From an uncultured Nesterenkonia sp. (GTDB lineage Bacteria; Actinomycetota; Actinomycetes; Actinomycetales; Micrococcaceae): 60,701 bases of DNA. The translations under genes were made by a program, and so were the position numbers. The stretch's first letter is position 1, and each line of letters begins with the position of its first letter. The stretch lies in contig CANLUC010000009.1 of NCBI GenBank assembly GCA_947494195.1, positions 1 to 60,701 on the forward strand, in the 5' to 3' direction. Below the pieces are notes generated by a model. It ran no database searches. It was not told the origin of the DNA and saw nothing but the letters and a program-made list of their open reading frames with translations. Positions 43,901 through 53,831 of this stretch are shown here, in pieces.

Positions 43901-44929
43901 GTCCAGGACCATGTCCCTGCCGTCCACCGTGACCTGGGCTGGCTGGGCGCTCTCGGCTGGCTGGGCCGGCTGGGCGGCCGGAGCAGGCGTGCTCAGCAGC
44001 GTCGGTTCGGGGAACATCGCCGAGGACGCCTCCCCACCCTGCGGCGTGACGGCGGCGCTGTGGTCCTGGCTGAAGATCGCGTCCGCGAGCTCGTGCGCAA
44101 GGCGGATGGTGACTTCGATGCGCCACTCGCGGTCGCCATGGACGTCGTCATTCCACGCAGATTCAGGGACCCCTGCGCGCACCGCGGCCGCCATCCCGGC
44201 ATCGCGGGGGAGCTGCAGGATCACGGGGTGCACGGTGCTGGCGGTGATGGTGAGACGCAGCTGATCGGTGCCCTCAGTCCCATGGGGGAGAGGGGAGGCG
44301 AGCAGCAGGGCGGCAGACCGGCCGTACCGGGTCAGCGATTCCCGCACCATCAGGGTGGGACGCGCCAGCGCACTGGCGGACACGAAGAAGGCGCGGATCA
44401 GTTCGCCGGCCTCCAGCGCTGTGGACCCCGTGCCGAGCACGAGATCCGAGACCAGCGCGGTGCGCCGGGTCCCGCCGGGAGACAGGATCACTGCCCGGGC
44501 CTCCATGGCGGAGAGCCAGGAGGTCATCGGTCCCGCCGGCAGCGCGGTGGCGACGTTGCCGCCCACGGTGGAGCTGTTCCACACCTTCCAGGAGGCCACG
44601 AAGCACTCCGCAGCAGCCTCCATGAGCTCGATCCCGGGCAGGCCCGCAGCGCCGGTCCCGGCCAGTGAAGTGGCGGCGGCGTGGAACTGCGCGATGGTCG
44701 TGGTGGCGGCGATCTCCAATCCCGTCCACCCGTGACCGGAGCCCTGCTCGTGCCAGGTCAGCGGCGCCCACCCGGCAGCAGTGATGTCCAGAAGCCTGCG
44801 CGGGGCGGGGTTCGTGAAGTCATAGCCGTAGGAGTAGAGCACCGTGCCCCCGGCGAGCCAGGAATCTCCGGGTCCGAAATCGTCCGGGTCTGCGGTGCTC
44901 AGGGTCGTCTCAACACTGGTGATGTCCAC
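40967..44929 (-). CDS. xdh: Single-chain xanthine dehydrogenase (FAD / 2Fe-2S / molybdopterin order)
   Basis: A 1,320-residue fusion oxidising hypoxanthine and xanthine to urate. The FAD-binding domain comes first (about 1-300, with [14 protein letters not shown] near 120). Then follow a plant-type 2Fe-2S cluster ([13 protein letters not shown], about 366-374) and an alpha-helical second cluster (CGYC near 451 and CRCTGYC near 514). The molybdopterin domain (about 540-1320) has [11 protein letters not shown] and [12 protein letters not shown], and the catalytic Glu lies in SMSEAPFNP near 1266. Ala/Pro/Gln-rich and Asp-rich linkers join the parts. Start GTG 44929 follows xdhC by 3 bases. Confidence 0.88.
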   Translation of the reverse strand: MDITSVETTLSTADPDDFGPGDSWLAGGTVLYSYGYDFTNPAPRRLLDITAAGWAPLTWHEQGSGHGWTGLEIAATTTIAQFHAAATSLAGTGAAGLPGIELMEAAAECFVASWKVWNSSTVGGNVATALPAGPMTSWLSAMEARAVILSPGGTRRTALVSDLVLGTGSTALEAGELIRAFFVSASALARPTLMVRESLTRYGRSAALLLASPLPHGTEGTDQLRLTITASTVHPVILQLPRDAGMAAAVRAGVPESAWNDDVHGDREWRIEVTIRLAHELADAIFSQDHSAAVTPQGGEASSAMFPEPTLLSTPAPAAQPAQPAESAQPAQVTVDGRDMVLDADPGQCLRTWLRDTGAAGVKRGCDAGDCGACTVHLAQPGQKPTAVHSCIVPAQRAAGTEVTTVQGLSPEATAQVLSSQQDGAPHDHEALAAALHPTQRDFLDSHGFQCGYCTAGFLMTATAEGPYSPDRSSTDALEPGAEADAGSSLDAEDREDADDPATLRRFKGNLCRCTGYCSIKDALTQTPRVSAESGPGKSPSPPAGAAVVTGTAAFTFDQAGERPPEDPLHLVVIRSPHAHARIQHIDARAALASPGVIAVLTHEDAPAELYSSAQHELVEDDPADTRVLDDVVRHVGQRVAVVVGESRRQAERAAKLVEVDYEQLPPVLDPRTAQHEGAAAVHAGKDSATHRILAPERNLVAVASSSHGQAEQQLASLQASGSAAPSLRETGTSYTGSFETHRTSHVALETHGCLGWIDELGRFTLRSSTQVPFLVRRTLCRIFGLAPEAVRVFAPRVGGGFGSKQEVLTEDLVLLVLRTLHERGIDRPVQLELTRSEAFAATTTRHPYLLDVSVGADASGALQAMQLQVLSDTGAYGNHGPGVMFHSVTESMQLYSAPHKQVHAEVVYTNNPPAGAFRGYGLSQTLFAVDSAMDELARRLGQDPLSFKAANIISQGETLFGAEHDDVLVEVDGLQQCLRIIGEELHTGELTAAELAQCERLLTEERHGGLSGGRDGGLGAETAAGLPLGDWAVGTGTAVAMIDTVPPNGHHSHATVTALGSGRYQLKVGTAEFGNGTSTVHRQVVAEVLGTTAEKIQLVQADTDAVRFDTGAFGSTGITVGVKAAHAAAEDLLEKLSAKPEADPAGLTGEGTWAGTPRSVSFNVHGFRIAVDRRSGTLRILQSVQAADAGVVLNEAQCRGQVEGGVAQALGAAMFEELEIDQDGAVTTDILRNYHIPQMADLPRTEVHFAQTRDPVGPLGAKSMSEAPFNPVAPALGNAIRDAVGIRMTRTPFRKDRIATALREAELSGARSQSETSGT

Positions 44930-44932
44930 GTT

Positions 44933-45964
44933 TCACACTGCCATTTCTCTGATGATGCTGACGCTGCGCGGGCGTGACGCGTTGATAGGTCCGTTCCGCA
45001 GACTCAGCGGCTGCGCGCTGGCCTGGGCGTTCTTCGCTGCGAGGAGCTCCGCGAGCATCGAGACGGCGGCCTCAGAGGGTGTCTCGGCTCCCAGGTCCAG
45101 ACCCAGTGGAGAGACGACGCGCCTCCGTGCGGCTTCACTGTGTCCCATGGCGCGCAGTGCGGCGTCCCGGCGTGCTGCGGAGGTGCGCGAACCCATCGCT
45201 CCGATGAAGCATCGGGCTGCGTCGTCGGCCTCTGTGCTTTGGTTGACTCGGCTCAGCGCTGCGTCCAGCACCGGCACGTCGAGATCTGGGTGATGGGTCA
45301 TCACGACCACGCCGGTCCAGGCGGCGGTCTGGTTCTCCAGCAGGTCGGTGATGATCGTGCCGGGATGTCCCAGGTGCAGCTGGGCCCCGGCCGGGACCCG
45401 TGCGGCGGTCCCGAAGGCGGGTCGGATCTCCACCAGATGGACGGTCCAGCCGATCTGCAGCGCAAGCTGAGCCAGCTGGACGGAGAAGTCATGGACTCCG
45501 CTGAGTATGAGTCGGGGTGCGCCGGCGCGCTCTTCGTGGACGTGCAGTCGGGCGCCTGCGTGGTCGGTGACCGTTCGGGTCAGTTCGGCCGGCAGGTGCG
45601 GGTCTCTGCGCGCGAGCTCGCGCAGCGTCTTCAGCTCGGCGGTGACCAGCGGCTGGATGAGCACCTCGATCTCACCGCCACAGGTCAGTGCGATGCCGAG
45701 ACCGGCCTGACCGAACGGGGTGCCATCGGGCCCGAAGGATTCCCGGCGGATGGTCCCCGCGACGATCGCGTCCTGGGCGGAGGCGGCCACTGAGGACTCC
45801 ACGCAGCCCCCGGAGAGGGAGCCGATGATCTGCAGATCGGCGGAGACCGCCATCGAGGTGCCCACCGGGCTGGGCGAGGATCCATGCACCGAAACGATTG
45901 TTGCTATCGCCCAGTGTTCGGGGTCTTCGAGGCAGGGGCTGTAGGAGGTGATGCGGTCGAGCAT
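44933..45964 (-). CDS. xdhC: XdhC/CoxF-family molybdenum cofactor chaperone
   Basis: The 343-residue protein is an XdhC-type factor that delivers sulfurated molybdenum cofactor to xanthine dehydrogenase. The N-terminal XdhC domain has GSLSGGCVESSVAASA and CGGEIEVLIQPL. The C-terminal Rossmann domain has TGVVVMTHHPDLDVPVLDAAL and FIGAMGSRTSAARR. The start at 45964 is preceded by GGAGGAGG. It is the first gene of a two-gene operon with xdh and is divergent from the amidohydrolase gene at 46143. Confidence 0.9.
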   Translation of the reverse strand: MLDRITSYSPCLEDPEHWAIATIVSVHGSSPSPVGTSMAVSADLQIIGSLSGGCVESSVAASAQDAIVAGTIRRESFGPDGTPFGQAGLGIALTCGGEIEVLIQPLVTAELKTLRELARRDPHLPAELTRTVTDHAGARLHVHEERAGAPRLILSGVHDFSVQLAQLALQIGWTVHLVEIRPAFGTAARVPAGAQLHLGHPGTIITDLLENQTAAWTGVVVMTHHPDLDVPVLDAALSRVNQSTEADDAARCFIGAMGSRTSAARRDAALRAMGHSEAARRRVVSPLGLDLGAETPSEAAVSMLAELLAAKNAQASAQPLSLRNGPINASRPRSVSIIREMAV

Positions 45965-46095
45965 GGTGCCTCCTCCGGGAGTGCGCGGCACGGCGGCCAT
46001 GAGCGGGAATCGTGCTCCAGCTTAGGCAAGCGCGGGTTACAGCCCCGTTACGCGCTCCGGCATTTACATATCCGTAACCGAGCCGAGTGAAGGAA

Positions 46096-46109
46096 GAAAC
46101 ATCTGTTTC
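46096..46109. promoter_or_regulatory. Palindromic operator candidate in the xdhC / deaminase divergent region
   Basis: GAAACA and TGTTTC form an inverted repeat with a 2-base spacer, 33 bases before the start at 46143. It resembles the perfect TGTTTCA/TGAAACA site at 33603, which suggests a shared regulator. The position between divergent transcripts would allow control of both. Confidence 0.5.
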
Positions 46110-46142
46110 ATAGGTTGGGGGCAATCAACTTCAGGAGGACGG

Positions 46143-47552
46143 ATGCCCCCCGCCGAACTGCGCGTCGACACGCTGATCACCAACGCCTATATCGTGCTCG
46201 ATGTCGCGACTGAGGGGCCCGAAGCCCAGCAGGAGGCGCTGGAATCAGCTCGCGAGATCGACGGCGGGTGGATCGCTCTCGACGACGGGCGGGTGCATAG
46301 TGCTGGGGCGGGATCGTTGCAGCCTCCAGCGGCCGAGCGAGTGATCGACGCCGGCGGTCGCCTGGTCACCCCGGGCCTGGTCAACACGCACCACCACATG
46401 TACCAGAACCTCACGAGGGCCTTCGCACCAGCCATCAACGGGAGTTTGTTCCAGTGGCTGACCACGCTCTACCCGCGCTGGGCAGCGCTGGATGAGGAGT
46501 CCACGTACCTCTCCACCTACGTGGCCTGTGCCGAGCTGCTGTTGAGCGGGTGCACCACCTCCTCAGACCACATGTACGTCCACCCGAAGCCGAACCTCAT
46601 CGACGCCCAGATCAAGGCCACCACCGAGATCGGCTTCCGCTTCATGGCCAACCGCGGCTCGATGACCCGCTCCGTGGAGGACGGCGGACTTCCGCCCAAG
46701 GAGGTCGTGCAGGACGAGGAGACCATCCTTGCTGACTCGGAGCGGCTGATCTCCACCTTCCATGACGGGACCCCCGGGGCGATGGCCCGCGTGGCGCTCG
46801 CACCGTGTTCCATGTTTTCGGTCAGCGAATCGATCATGCGCAGGACCGCAGAGCTCGCTGAGAAGCACGACGTCCGCCTGCACACGCATCTTGCCGAAGA
46901 CAAGGACGAGGACACCTACGCCCTCGAGGTGTACGGGCGTCGCCCGGTGGAGTACTTCGAGGACGTCGGCTGGGCCACACCGCGTTCCTGGGTCGCCCAC
47001 TATGTCTACGGCAATGAGGAGGAGAACCGCCGGCTCGCGGGGGCAGGCGTCAGCGCGACCCAGTGTCCCAGCTCCAACATGATCCTCGCCGGAGACACCG
47101 CTGATGCTCAGGCGCTGCGCTCCATGGGCATGGCTGTGGGTCTCGGCTGTGACGGCTCAGCCTCCTCTGATTCCGCGAACCTCTGGATGGAGACCCGCGG
47201 GGCGATGCTGCTGGCCCGCTATCGCCACGGACCCTCAGCGATGTCGGCTCGCGGCGCGCTGTCCATGGCCACCCGGGGATCCGCGGCGAACCTCGGTTGG
47301 GCCGACGAGATCGGCCATCTGCGTCCCGGAGCCTGTGCTGACCTGGTGATCTGGCAATCCGCGCCCCTCTCCCAGGCCGGCGCGCTGACCGATCCCGTCG
47401 AGGGCTGGCTGCGCTCCGGGCCCGCCAGCGGCTGGTGCGTCATGGTCGCCGGGAAGTCCCTCGTGGACTCCGGCCAGCTCCAGCTGAGTGCACTCGATGA
47501 CGTGCTTCCCCGACATGCCCAAGCCGCCGCGCAGATGCAGGGACTCGCCTGA
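46143..47552 (+). CDS. Amidohydrolase, probable 8-oxoguanine deaminase
   Basis: A 469-residue metal-dependent hydrolase of the TrzN/AtzB-guanine deaminase group. The metal and catalytic motifs are VNTHHHMYQNLTRAFA, LHTHLAEDKDED, VAHYVYGNEEE and GCDGSASSDSANLW. This set and the Gln/Asn after HHH resemble characterised 8-oxoguanine deaminases, which yield urate from 8-oxoguanine. The position beside xdh and upstream of a transporter supports a purine-like substrate. Guanine or aminotriazine substrates remain possible. Confidence 0.85.
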   Translation: MPPAELRVDTLITNAYIVLDVATEGPEAQQEALESAREIDGGWIALDDGRVHSAGAGSLQPPAAERVIDAGGRLVTPGLVNTHHHMYQNLTRAFAPAINGSLFQWLTTLYPRWAALDEESTYLSTYVACAELLLSGCTTSSDHMYVHPKPNLIDAQIKATTEIGFRFMANRGSMTRSVEDGGLPPKEVVQDEETILADSERLISTFHDGTPGAMARVALAPCSMFSVSESIMRRTAELAEKHDVRLHTHLAEDKDEDTYALEVYGRRPVEYFEDVGWATPRSWVAHYVYGNEEENRRLAGAGVSATQCPSSNMILAGDTADAQALRSMGMAVGLGCDGSASSDSANLWMETRGAMLLARYRHGPSAMSARGALSMATRGSAANLGWADEIGHLRPGACADLVIWQSAPLSQAGALTDPVEGWLRSGPASGWCVMVAGKSLVDSGQLQLSALDDVLPRHAQAAAQMQGLA

Positions 47553-47622
47553 CTCCGCCCCAAGACCGCACCACCAATCACTGTTCGCACCGTCCACTGC
47601 ACCACTGATGAAGGAGCACCAC

Positions 47623-48693
47623 ATGAACATCGGAACCCACTCCCGTCGTCGTCGGCTTGCCGCCGTCTCCGCCGTCGGCATCCTCGCGCTGACCTCCTGT
47701 GCAGGAGGAGACGAGTCGGAAGCTGCTGAGGGAGGAGAGGAGGAGAGCTACGGCGATATCAGCGTCGCGCTCTCCTGGATCGAGAATGCCGAGTTCGCCG
47801 GGGAGTTCTTCGCCGAGGAGAACGGATACTTCGACGAGGCTGGCTTCGGAGCAGTCGAGCTGATCCCCGGTCCCGGCCCGATCGAGAACATGGTGGCTTC
47901 CGGAGAGGCCACCTTCGGAACCTCGAACGCCGTGGCCACCGGTGAGATCATCGCCGAGGAGGATGCCCCGCTGAAGATCGTCGGCGCCAAGTATCAGCGC
48001 AACCCCTTCACCATCCTGTCCCTGGCCGATGAGGGAAACATCGCCTCCCCAGAGGACCTCGTGGGCAAGACCATCGGCGTCCAGGCCGGCGGCAACGAGG
48101 CTCTCTTCGAAGCACTGCTGGAGGTCAATGACATCGACCCTGAGTCGGTCGAGATGGTGCCGGTGGAATATGACCCCGCGCCTCTGATCGATGGAGAGGT
48201 GGACGGCTTCTTCGCCTTCGTCACCAATGAGTCCCTCACCGTGGAGCTGATGGGTCACGAGACCACCGACCTGATGCTCAGTGAGAACGGCCTGCCGTTC
48301 GTCGCCGAAGCGTTCATCACCACTGAGGAGATGATCGAAGAGGAGCCCGAGATGATCAAGTCCTTCCTGGAGGCGGAGATCCAGGGCTGGAAGGACGCCG
48401 TCAGCGATCCCGAAGAGGGAGCGCGGCTGGCTGTGGAGCAGTACGGCGAGCACCTGGACCTGGACATGGAGAAGGAGACCCGCCAGGCCGAGGTGCAGGT
48501 GGACCTGGTGCTGACCGAGGATGTCCGCGAGAACGGTCTGTTCACCATCTCCGAGGAGCTGCAGAGCGAAAGCGTGGACAGCCTCGAGCGGGCCGGCGTG
48601 GAAGTCACCGAGGACGAGCTCTTCGATCTCTCCCTGCTTGAGGAGCTGCTGGAAGAAAATCCCGAGCTCGCCGAGATCCCCGACGGAGCGTGA
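47623..48693 (+). CDS. ABC transporter substrate-binding lipoprotein (NMT1/THI5-like)
   Basis: The 356-residue protein has a signal peptide ending in the lipobox LTSC (Cys near 25), a Glu/Gly-rich linker, then a periplasmic-binding domain with [21 protein letters not shown] and [15 protein letters not shown], typical of the NMT1/THI5-like group that binds thiamine pyrimidines, sulfonates and related rings. It is highly acidic toward the C-terminus. AAGGAG precedes the start. It is the first gene of the transporter and lies 70 bases after the deaminase, suggesting uptake of an N-heterocycle. Confidence 0.88.
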   Translation: MNIGTHSRRRRLAAVSAVGILALTSCAGGDESEAAEGGEEESYGDISVALSWIENAEFAGEFFAEENGYFDEAGFGAVELIPGPGPIENMVASGEATFGTSNAVATGEIIAEEDAPLKIVGAKYQRNPFTILSLADEGNIASPEDLVGKTIGVQAGGNEALFEALLEVNDIDPESVEMVPVEYDPAPLIDGEVDGFFAFVTNESLTVELMGHETTDLMLSENGLPFVAEAFITTEEMIEEEPEMIKSFLEAEIQGWKDAVSDPEEGARLAVEQYGEHLDLDMEKETRQAEVQVDLVLTEDVRENGLFTISEELQSESVDSLERAGVEVTEDELFDLSLLEELLEENPELAEIPDGA

Positions 48694-48703
48694 TCCCTCT
48701 CCC

Positions 48704-49576
48704 ATGATGACTGCATCGCAGCGGCAGACAACCCTCGCCGGTGGCGCCCCTGACGGGCAGCATTCCGGTGCCGGCACGGGGGAGACCCCGTCCGGCACCG
48801 GTCTCCGGATCGAAGGACTGACGAAATCATTCTCACTCCGTGGTTCCGAGACGCTCACCGCACTGGAGGACGTCTCGCTGCACACCGACCGCGGCAGCTT
48901 CCTCTCGCTGCTGGGTCCCTCCGGCTGTGGCAAATCCACGGTGCTGAGGGTGCTCGCGGGCCTGGAGGAGCCCACCGCCGGGACCGCCCTGGTCGACGGC
49001 AAGACCCCGGCACAGCTGCGCAGCGACAGCGAGCTGGGGATCGCCTTCCAGGACGCGGCGCTTCTGCCCTGGCGCAGCGTGGCCTCGAACATCCGGCTGC
49101 CCTTCGAGGTCTCGGGTCAGAAGCCCGACGACGATCTGGTCGCTGAGCTGATCAACCTGGTGGGACTCAACGGATTCGAGAAGGCCAAGCCTGGGCAGCT
49201 CTCCGGAGGCATGCGCCAACGCGTCTCGATCGCTCGGGCGCTCGTCGTCCAGCCCTCGGTGCTGCTCCTCGATGAGCCCTTCGGGGCGCTGGATGACATG
49301 ACGCGGCAGCGGCTGAACGATGAGCTGCTGCGCATCTGGACCGAGAAGCCAGCGACCACCCTGATGGTCACGCATGGAATCTCGGAGGCGATCTACCTCT
49401 CGGATCAGGTGGCCGTGATGAGCGCCCGTCCGGGCCGGATCGCCGAGGTGATCGAGGTCGACCTGCCCCGTCCGCGCACCCCAGACATGATGCGCAGCCC
49501 GGAGTTCCACGCCCTGCACGACCGGGCCTCCGAGCTGCTCTTCGGCCTCGAGGAGAGCGGGAGCCAGACCGGATGA
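48704..49576 (+). CDS. ABC transporter ATP-binding protein
   Basis: A 290-residue ATPase of the nitrate/sulfonate/taurine type. It has a Walker [10 protein letters not shown], a signature [15 protein letters not shown] and a Walker [14 protein letters not shown]. The first 35 residues are Gly/Thr-rich. It starts 10 bases after the binding-protein stop; two ATGs (48704 and 48707) are possible and no clear ribosome-binding site lies close. It overlaps the next gene by ATGA. Confidence 0.93.
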   Translation: MMTASQRQTTLAGGAPDGQHSGAGTGETPSGTGLRIEGLTKSFSLRGSETLTALEDVSLHTDRGSFLSLLGPSGCGKSTVLRVLAGLEEPTAGTALVDGKTPAQLRSDSELGIAFQDAALLPWRSVASNIRLPFEVSGQKPDDDLVAELINLVGLNGFEKAKPGQLSGGMRQRVSIARALVVQPSVLLLDEPFGALDDMTRQRLNDELLRIWTEKPATTLMVTHGISEAIYLSDQVAVMSARPGRIAEVIEVDLPRPRTPDMMRSPEFHALHDRASELLFGLEESGSQTG

Positions 49577-50361
49577 ATGCCGCGATCGACACGCGCCGGG
49601 CAGCGCTGTACAGCGCAGCCGGCCTGGGTGGAGTCATCATCCTCTGGTGGATCGCGGCACTGACCGTGCTCTCCGAGGCGCGCATCCCCACCCCCGTCGG
49701 GGTGGTGCGCGCCGTCATCGATGACGGCTTCGGCTTCTACTGGCAGCACTTCTCGGTGACCATCCAGGAGGCCGCGATCGGCTTCTTCTGGGGAAACCTC
49801 ATCGCGATCCTGCTGGCCTCGCTCGTGCTGGTCCTGCCGTGGACCGAACGGCTGATCACACAGATCGCGGTGATCAGCTACTGCATCCCGATCGTGGCAG
49901 TGGCTCCGGTGCTCTATATCGTCATCGGGGCACCCTCCACCGGGGAACCCTCCGGCACCGCCGTCGCGCTCGCGGTGCTCGCAGTCTTCTTCACCACTGT
50001 GGTGGGGACCCTGCTGGGACTGAAATCAGCAGACCCGGCGAGCCTCGACGTCGTGACCGTCTACGGCGGGTCCCGGTTCACCCAGCTGCGCAAGGTCCGC
50101 CTGATCGCCGCACTGCCGGCGATCCTGAACGCACTCCAGATCGCGGCGCCCGCGGCGCTGCTCGGCGCGATCCTCGGTGAGTACGTCGGAGGCGTCCGTC
50201 AGGGCGTCGGCCTCGCGCTGATCATCGCCCAGCAGAACCTCGACGTGGAACGCGCCTGGGCCATCGGCCTGCTCTGCGCGGCAGCGGCAGGTGGGGCGTA
50301 TGCGCTCTTCGGGCTGATCGGAAAAGTGGCCGCACCATGGTCGAAGGGGGTGCCGGCATGA
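49573..50361 (+). CDS. ABC transporter permease 1
   Basis: A 262-residue permease with about six membrane segments of the SsuC/TauC type. The EAA-like cytoplasmic loop is [33 protein letters not shown]. It is translationally coupled on both sides by 4-base overlaps. The partner is the second permease immediately downstream. Confidence 0.9.
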   Translation: MNAAIDTRRAALYSAAGLGGVIILWWIAALTVLSEARIPTPVGVVRAVIDDGFGFYWQHFSVTIQEAAIGFFWGNLIAILLASLVLVLPWTERLITQIAVISYCIPIVAVAPVLYIVIGAPSTGEPSGTAVALAVLAVFFTTVVGTLLGLKSADPASLDVVTVYGGSRFTQLRKVRLIAALPAILNALQIAAPAALLGAILGEYVGGVRQGVGLALIIAQQNLDVERAWAIGLLCAAAAGGAYALFGLIGKVAAPWSKGVPA

Positions 50362-51242
50362 CCGCAGCAACGCAGACACAGGCCCCCCGGTTAGCCGGGT
50401 CACAGGCCCCCCGGGAATCCCGGTCGCGGTCCTCTCGGCCGAGCCGGGCAGGAATCCTGGCCCGCACGGCGCTGACCACGCTGGCCAACACTGCCATCAT
50501 GCTCACCGTCATCCTTGTGCTCTGGCTCGGTCTGCTCAGCGCCTTCGATGTCTCAGACTTCGTCGGGAAGGGCCCGCTGGATGTCTACGAGCATCTCTTC
50601 ACGGAGGAGGAGTCGGCGGCCACCCGCGCCGAGATCTGGGGGCTGACGCTGGCGACGCTGCGTGATGCCGCCATCGGCTTCGTCGCCGGGATGATCGCGG
50701 CGGCGGTGATCGCGGTGGGGATCGTGATGAGCCGCATCGTGGAGTCGGCCGTGATGCCGATGGCAATGATCGTGCGTTCGGTGCCGCTGATCGCGTTGGC
50801 CCCGCTGATCATTTTGGCGCTCGGCCGCGGCACCGCCGTCGTCGCGGCCATGGGTGGGGTCGTGGTGCTCTTCCCGGCGCTGGTGACCATCGTGTTCGGG
50901 CTGCGCTCGGTCACCCCGCAGATCCGCGACGTGGTGCATGTCTACGGCGGCTCCAGCTGGGACGTGCTGCGCAAGGTCGCGGTGCCCTCGGCTCTGCCCG
51001 CCTTCTTCTCGGCCGTGCGCATCTCAGTGCCGGGTGCGTTCACCGGAGCGCTGCTCGCCGAATGGCTGGCCACCGGTGAGGGCATCGGATACGCCGTCGT
51101 CTCCGCGGTCAGCCGTTCGCAGAACACCCAGGTGTGGGCGCTGGTCGTGGTCATCACACTGGTCTCCGTGGTGCTCTACATGCTGGCTCAGCTGGTGGAG
51201 AACCTCGTGCTGGCCCACTACGACATGGCAAAGGACTCCTGA
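50358..51242 (+). CDS. ABC transporter permease 2
   Basis: A 294-residue permease with an N-terminal Arg/Ser-rich extension of about 40 residues followed by about six membrane helices. The EAA-like loop is VTPQIRDVVHVYGGSSWDVLRKVAVPSALPAF. The start at 50358 is chosen for its ATGA overlap with the first permease. Two different permeases imply a heterodimeric channel. Confidence 0.9.
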   Translation: MTAATQTQAPRLAGSQAPRESRSRSSRPSRAGILARTALTTLANTAIMLTVILVLWLGLLSAFDVSDFVGKGPLDVYEHLFTEEESAATRAEIWGLTLATLRDAAIGFVAGMIAAAVIAVGIVMSRIVESAVMPMAMIVRSVPLIALAPLIILALGRGTAVVAAMGGVVVLFPALVTIVFGLRSVTPQIRDVVHVYGGSSWDVLRKVAVPSALPAFFSAVRISVPGAFTGALLAEWLATGEGIGYAVVSAVSRSQNTQVWALVVVITLVSVVLYMLAQLVENLVLAHYDMAKDS

Positions 51243-51243
51243 G

Positions 51244-52377
51244 GTGACTGACAAGATCGCAGGCGCAGGCGGGGTCCCGCTGCAGCCGGAGGCGCTGGAG
51301 CGGATCGTGCAGGAACTGCCCAAGGTCAGCCTGCACTGCCACCTCCTGGGCAGCGTGCAACCAGCCACAGTCGTGGACCTGGCGAAGAAGCACAGCGTAG
51401 ACCTGGGCGGACACACCGCTGAGACGCTCTACGACCACGGAAGCTACGAGGACCTCGGGGAGTTTCTCCGCGTCCTCGACGTGGTCGGCTCGGTGGTCCG
51501 TGATGTCGATGATCTGTACCGCGTGACATACGAGTCTCTCACCCTCGGGGGCGCCGCGCACCGGGTCCTGCATCGGGAGATCCAGATCAGCCCACCGGGA
51601 CACGGAGCCGTGCCGTATCCCCGGCTCCTTGAGGGAATCAGCGCGGGGATGCGGGATGCGCTGATCGACACCGGCATCACCAGCAGCATCGTGGTGGGGC
51701 TGTGCCGGGAGGACAGCCCCGCTGCGGCGCTGCAGCTGGTGGAGACCGTGATCGAGCACCGCACCGATGAGGTGGTGGGGATCGGTCTGGACTACGCCGA
51801 GGTCAAGGGGGAGCCTGCCCAGTTCGCCCCCGCCTTCATGCGGGCAGGCGAAGCGGGTCTGCGGCGGACTGCGCACAGCGAGACCGGACCTCCGCGGCAT
51901 ATCGAGGTGCTCCTGGACGAGCTCGGCTGTTCACGGGTGGATCACGGGTATCACGTGGTCGATGATCCCCGCATCACCGAGAGGTGTGTGCAGGAGCAGA
52001 TCCCCTTCATCGCCACACCGGTCAGCTCGGACATCGGACGGTACTCCGGCAGCGGGGACGGCAGCCATCGGCGGATCGCGCAGATGGTGGAGGCGGGGCT
52101 GAAGGTCGCCATCGACTCCGATGACCCACCCATGTTCGGCACCGATCCGAGCCACGATTTCCGCGCCCTGAGTCTCGCCCTCGGCTACGGGCTCGAGGAG
52201 CTGGCGAGGTTCACCCGCAACGCCGTGGACGCCTGCTGGCTCGATGAGAGCGACAAGACGTCCCTCCGCCGCCGAGTGGAGGAGGGCATCAATGCCCTCA
52301 TCCGAGACGACTCCCTTCCAGCCCCGGACTCTCTATCCGGGGGCACAGACTCAACTCACCATCAGCTCAACAGATAG
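51244..52377 (+). CDS. Adenosine-deaminase-like protein
   Basis: A 377-residue metal-dependent deaminase-fold protein. The zinc motif is modified: SLHCHLLGS stands where the family has HxHLDG, and HSET, VDHGYHVVDD and DSDDPPMF follow at the usual spacing. This suggests activity on adenosine, adenine or a related amino-purine. The start is GTG at 51244, two bases after the permease stop, with AAAGGA upstream. It belongs to the transporter operon, so its substrate may be what the transporter brings in. Confidence 0.8.
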   Translation: MTDKIAGAGGVPLQPEALERIVQELPKVSLHCHLLGSVQPATVVDLAKKHSVDLGGHTAETLYDHGSYEDLGEFLRVLDVVGSVVRDVDDLYRVTYESLTLGGAAHRVLHREIQISPPGHGAVPYPRLLEGISAGMRDALIDTGITSSIVVGLCREDSPAAALQLVETVIEHRTDEVVGIGLDYAEVKGEPAQFAPAFMRAGEAGLRRTAHSETGPPRHIEVLLDELGCSRVDHGYHVVDDPRITERCVQEQIPFIATPVSSDIGRYSGSGDGSHRRIAQMVEAGLKVAIDSDDPPMFGTDPSHDFRALSLALGYGLEELARFTRNAVDACWLDESDKTSLRRRVEEGINALIRDDSLPAPDSLSGGTDSTHHQLNR

Positions 52378-52384
52378 GGGACCC

Positions 52385-53803
52385 GTGCAGACATCGACGA
52401 CTCAGGACTCAGCCGGCAAGAAGCAGCTGGTGCTGGGAGCCTTCGAAGTGATGGCTCCCACCTTCCTGGCCAACTCCTGGCGGCACCCGCTGGCCAGGCC
52501 GGAGCAGTTCGCGACCCTGGGGTTCTGGCAGGATCTGGCCAAGCAGCTCGACGCCGGGGGCTTCGACTTCCTCTTCTTCGCCGAGCACCTGGCCTACCCG
52601 ATGGACAAGGGCGACCAGGTCCCAGAGGTGGTCATCAAGGAAGCAGTCCAGTTTCCCGTCCATGATGCCCTGCTGGCGATCAGCGGGTTGGCGGCCGTCA
52701 CCGAGCGGCTCGGTTTCGTCGTCACGGCGTCCACCACGGCAGGCCAGCCATATCTCAACGCCCGGAACTTCGCCACGGTCGATCATCTGACAAGCGGTCG
52801 CATCGGGTGGAACATCGTCACCAGCGACATGCAGACAGCCCTGGTCCGGCTCCTCGGCCACGAGAACGTCACCCCGCATGACAAGCGCTATGCGAAGGCG
52901 GATGAGTTCGTGCAGCTCTGCCTCGAGCAGTGGGAGGGCGGCTGGGGTGAGGACGCGCAGCCCATGGACAAGGCCTCGGGAGTGTTCAACGACCCTGAGA
53001 AGGTCCACTGGATCGACCACGACGGCGAGTTCTACAGCCTCCACGGGTACTTTCCGATCGCCCCGTCGCCCCAGCACACCCCGACCCTGTTCCAAGCGGG
53101 TGCCTCTCCGCGGGGGAAGGACTTCGCCGCGAAGTACGCCGAGTGCATCTTCACTCAGGAGCGCGACATCGAGAAGACCGCTGCCCTGGTGGATGACCTC
53201 CGCGCCCGAGCCGAGGCGCAGGGGAGGTCCGGAGATTCCATCAAGATCATCAACGGAATGTCGGCGATCGTGGGGGACACGCACGAGGAAGCTGTCCAGC
53301 TCCGCCGTGAGCTGCTGGATGCACCCAGCCGAGAAGCCATGGCCTCACTCTTCATGGGGTGGAGCGGGGTGAACCTGATGGACTTCGACCCCTCGACGAC
53401 GCTGGCAGATGTCCGCACTGAGATCGGACAGAGCCTGCTGACCCAGTATCAGGACGGCCGCACGGTGGGCGAGGTGATCGACGGTCTGCGGGAGACCATG
53501 GGTGGGTTCAAGGTGACCGGCACCGCCGAGGAGGTGGCGGCCGAACTGGAGGACATCGCGGCGCGGACCGGCATCGATGGCTACCTCGTGGAGCACAGCT
53601 TCGGTGGCATGGAGAGCTATCGAGACTTCATCGAGAAGGTCATGCCGCTCATGCGCGAGCGAGGGATCCTTCCACAGACCCCGCGGAGTGGGAGTCTTCG
53701 GGAGATGCTCACCGGTTCAGAGACCTCTCGACTGGCTCAGGATCACCCGGGCGCTGCTTATCGGCCCGCTCAGGTGGAAGCCTCCGGGGGTGGCCCCGCA
53801 TGA
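52385..53803 (+). CDS. LLM-class flavin-dependent monooxygenase (NtaA/SnaA/DszA type)
   Basis: The 472-residue two-component monooxygenase has LGFWQDLAKQLDAGGFDFLFFAEHL, AVTERLGFVVTASTTAGQPY and RNFATVDHLTSGRIGWNIVTS, which identify the NtaA/SnaA/DszA branch. These enzymes oxidise varied substrates with reduced flavin supplied by a separate reductase, which is encoded next. Start GTG 52385 follows AGGGG. Its substrate is unknown; the location in a purine region suggests an N-heterocycle. Confidence 0.85.
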   Translation: MQTSTTQDSAGKKQLVLGAFEVMAPTFLANSWRHPLARPEQFATLGFWQDLAKQLDAGGFDFLFFAEHLAYPMDKGDQVPEVVIKEAVQFPVHDALLAISGLAAVTERLGFVVTASTTAGQPYLNARNFATVDHLTSGRIGWNIVTSDMQTALVRLLGHENVTPHDKRYAKADEFVQLCLEQWEGGWGEDAQPMDKASGVFNDPEKVHWIDHDGEFYSLHGYFPIAPSPQHTPTLFQAGASPRGKDFAAKYAECIFTQERDIEKTAALVDDLRARAEAQGRSGDSIKIINGMSAIVGDTHEEAVQLRRELLDAPSREAMASLFMGWSGVNLMDFDPSTTLADVRTEIGQSLLTQYQDGRTVGEVIDGLRETMGGFKVTGTAEEVAAELEDIAARTGIDGYLVEHSFGGMESYRDFIEKVMPLMRERGILPQTPRSGSLREMLTGSETSRLAQDHPGAAYRPAQVEASGGGPA

Positions 53804-53831
53804 TGCTGGCCGTCCTTCACGGCAGGGGTGC

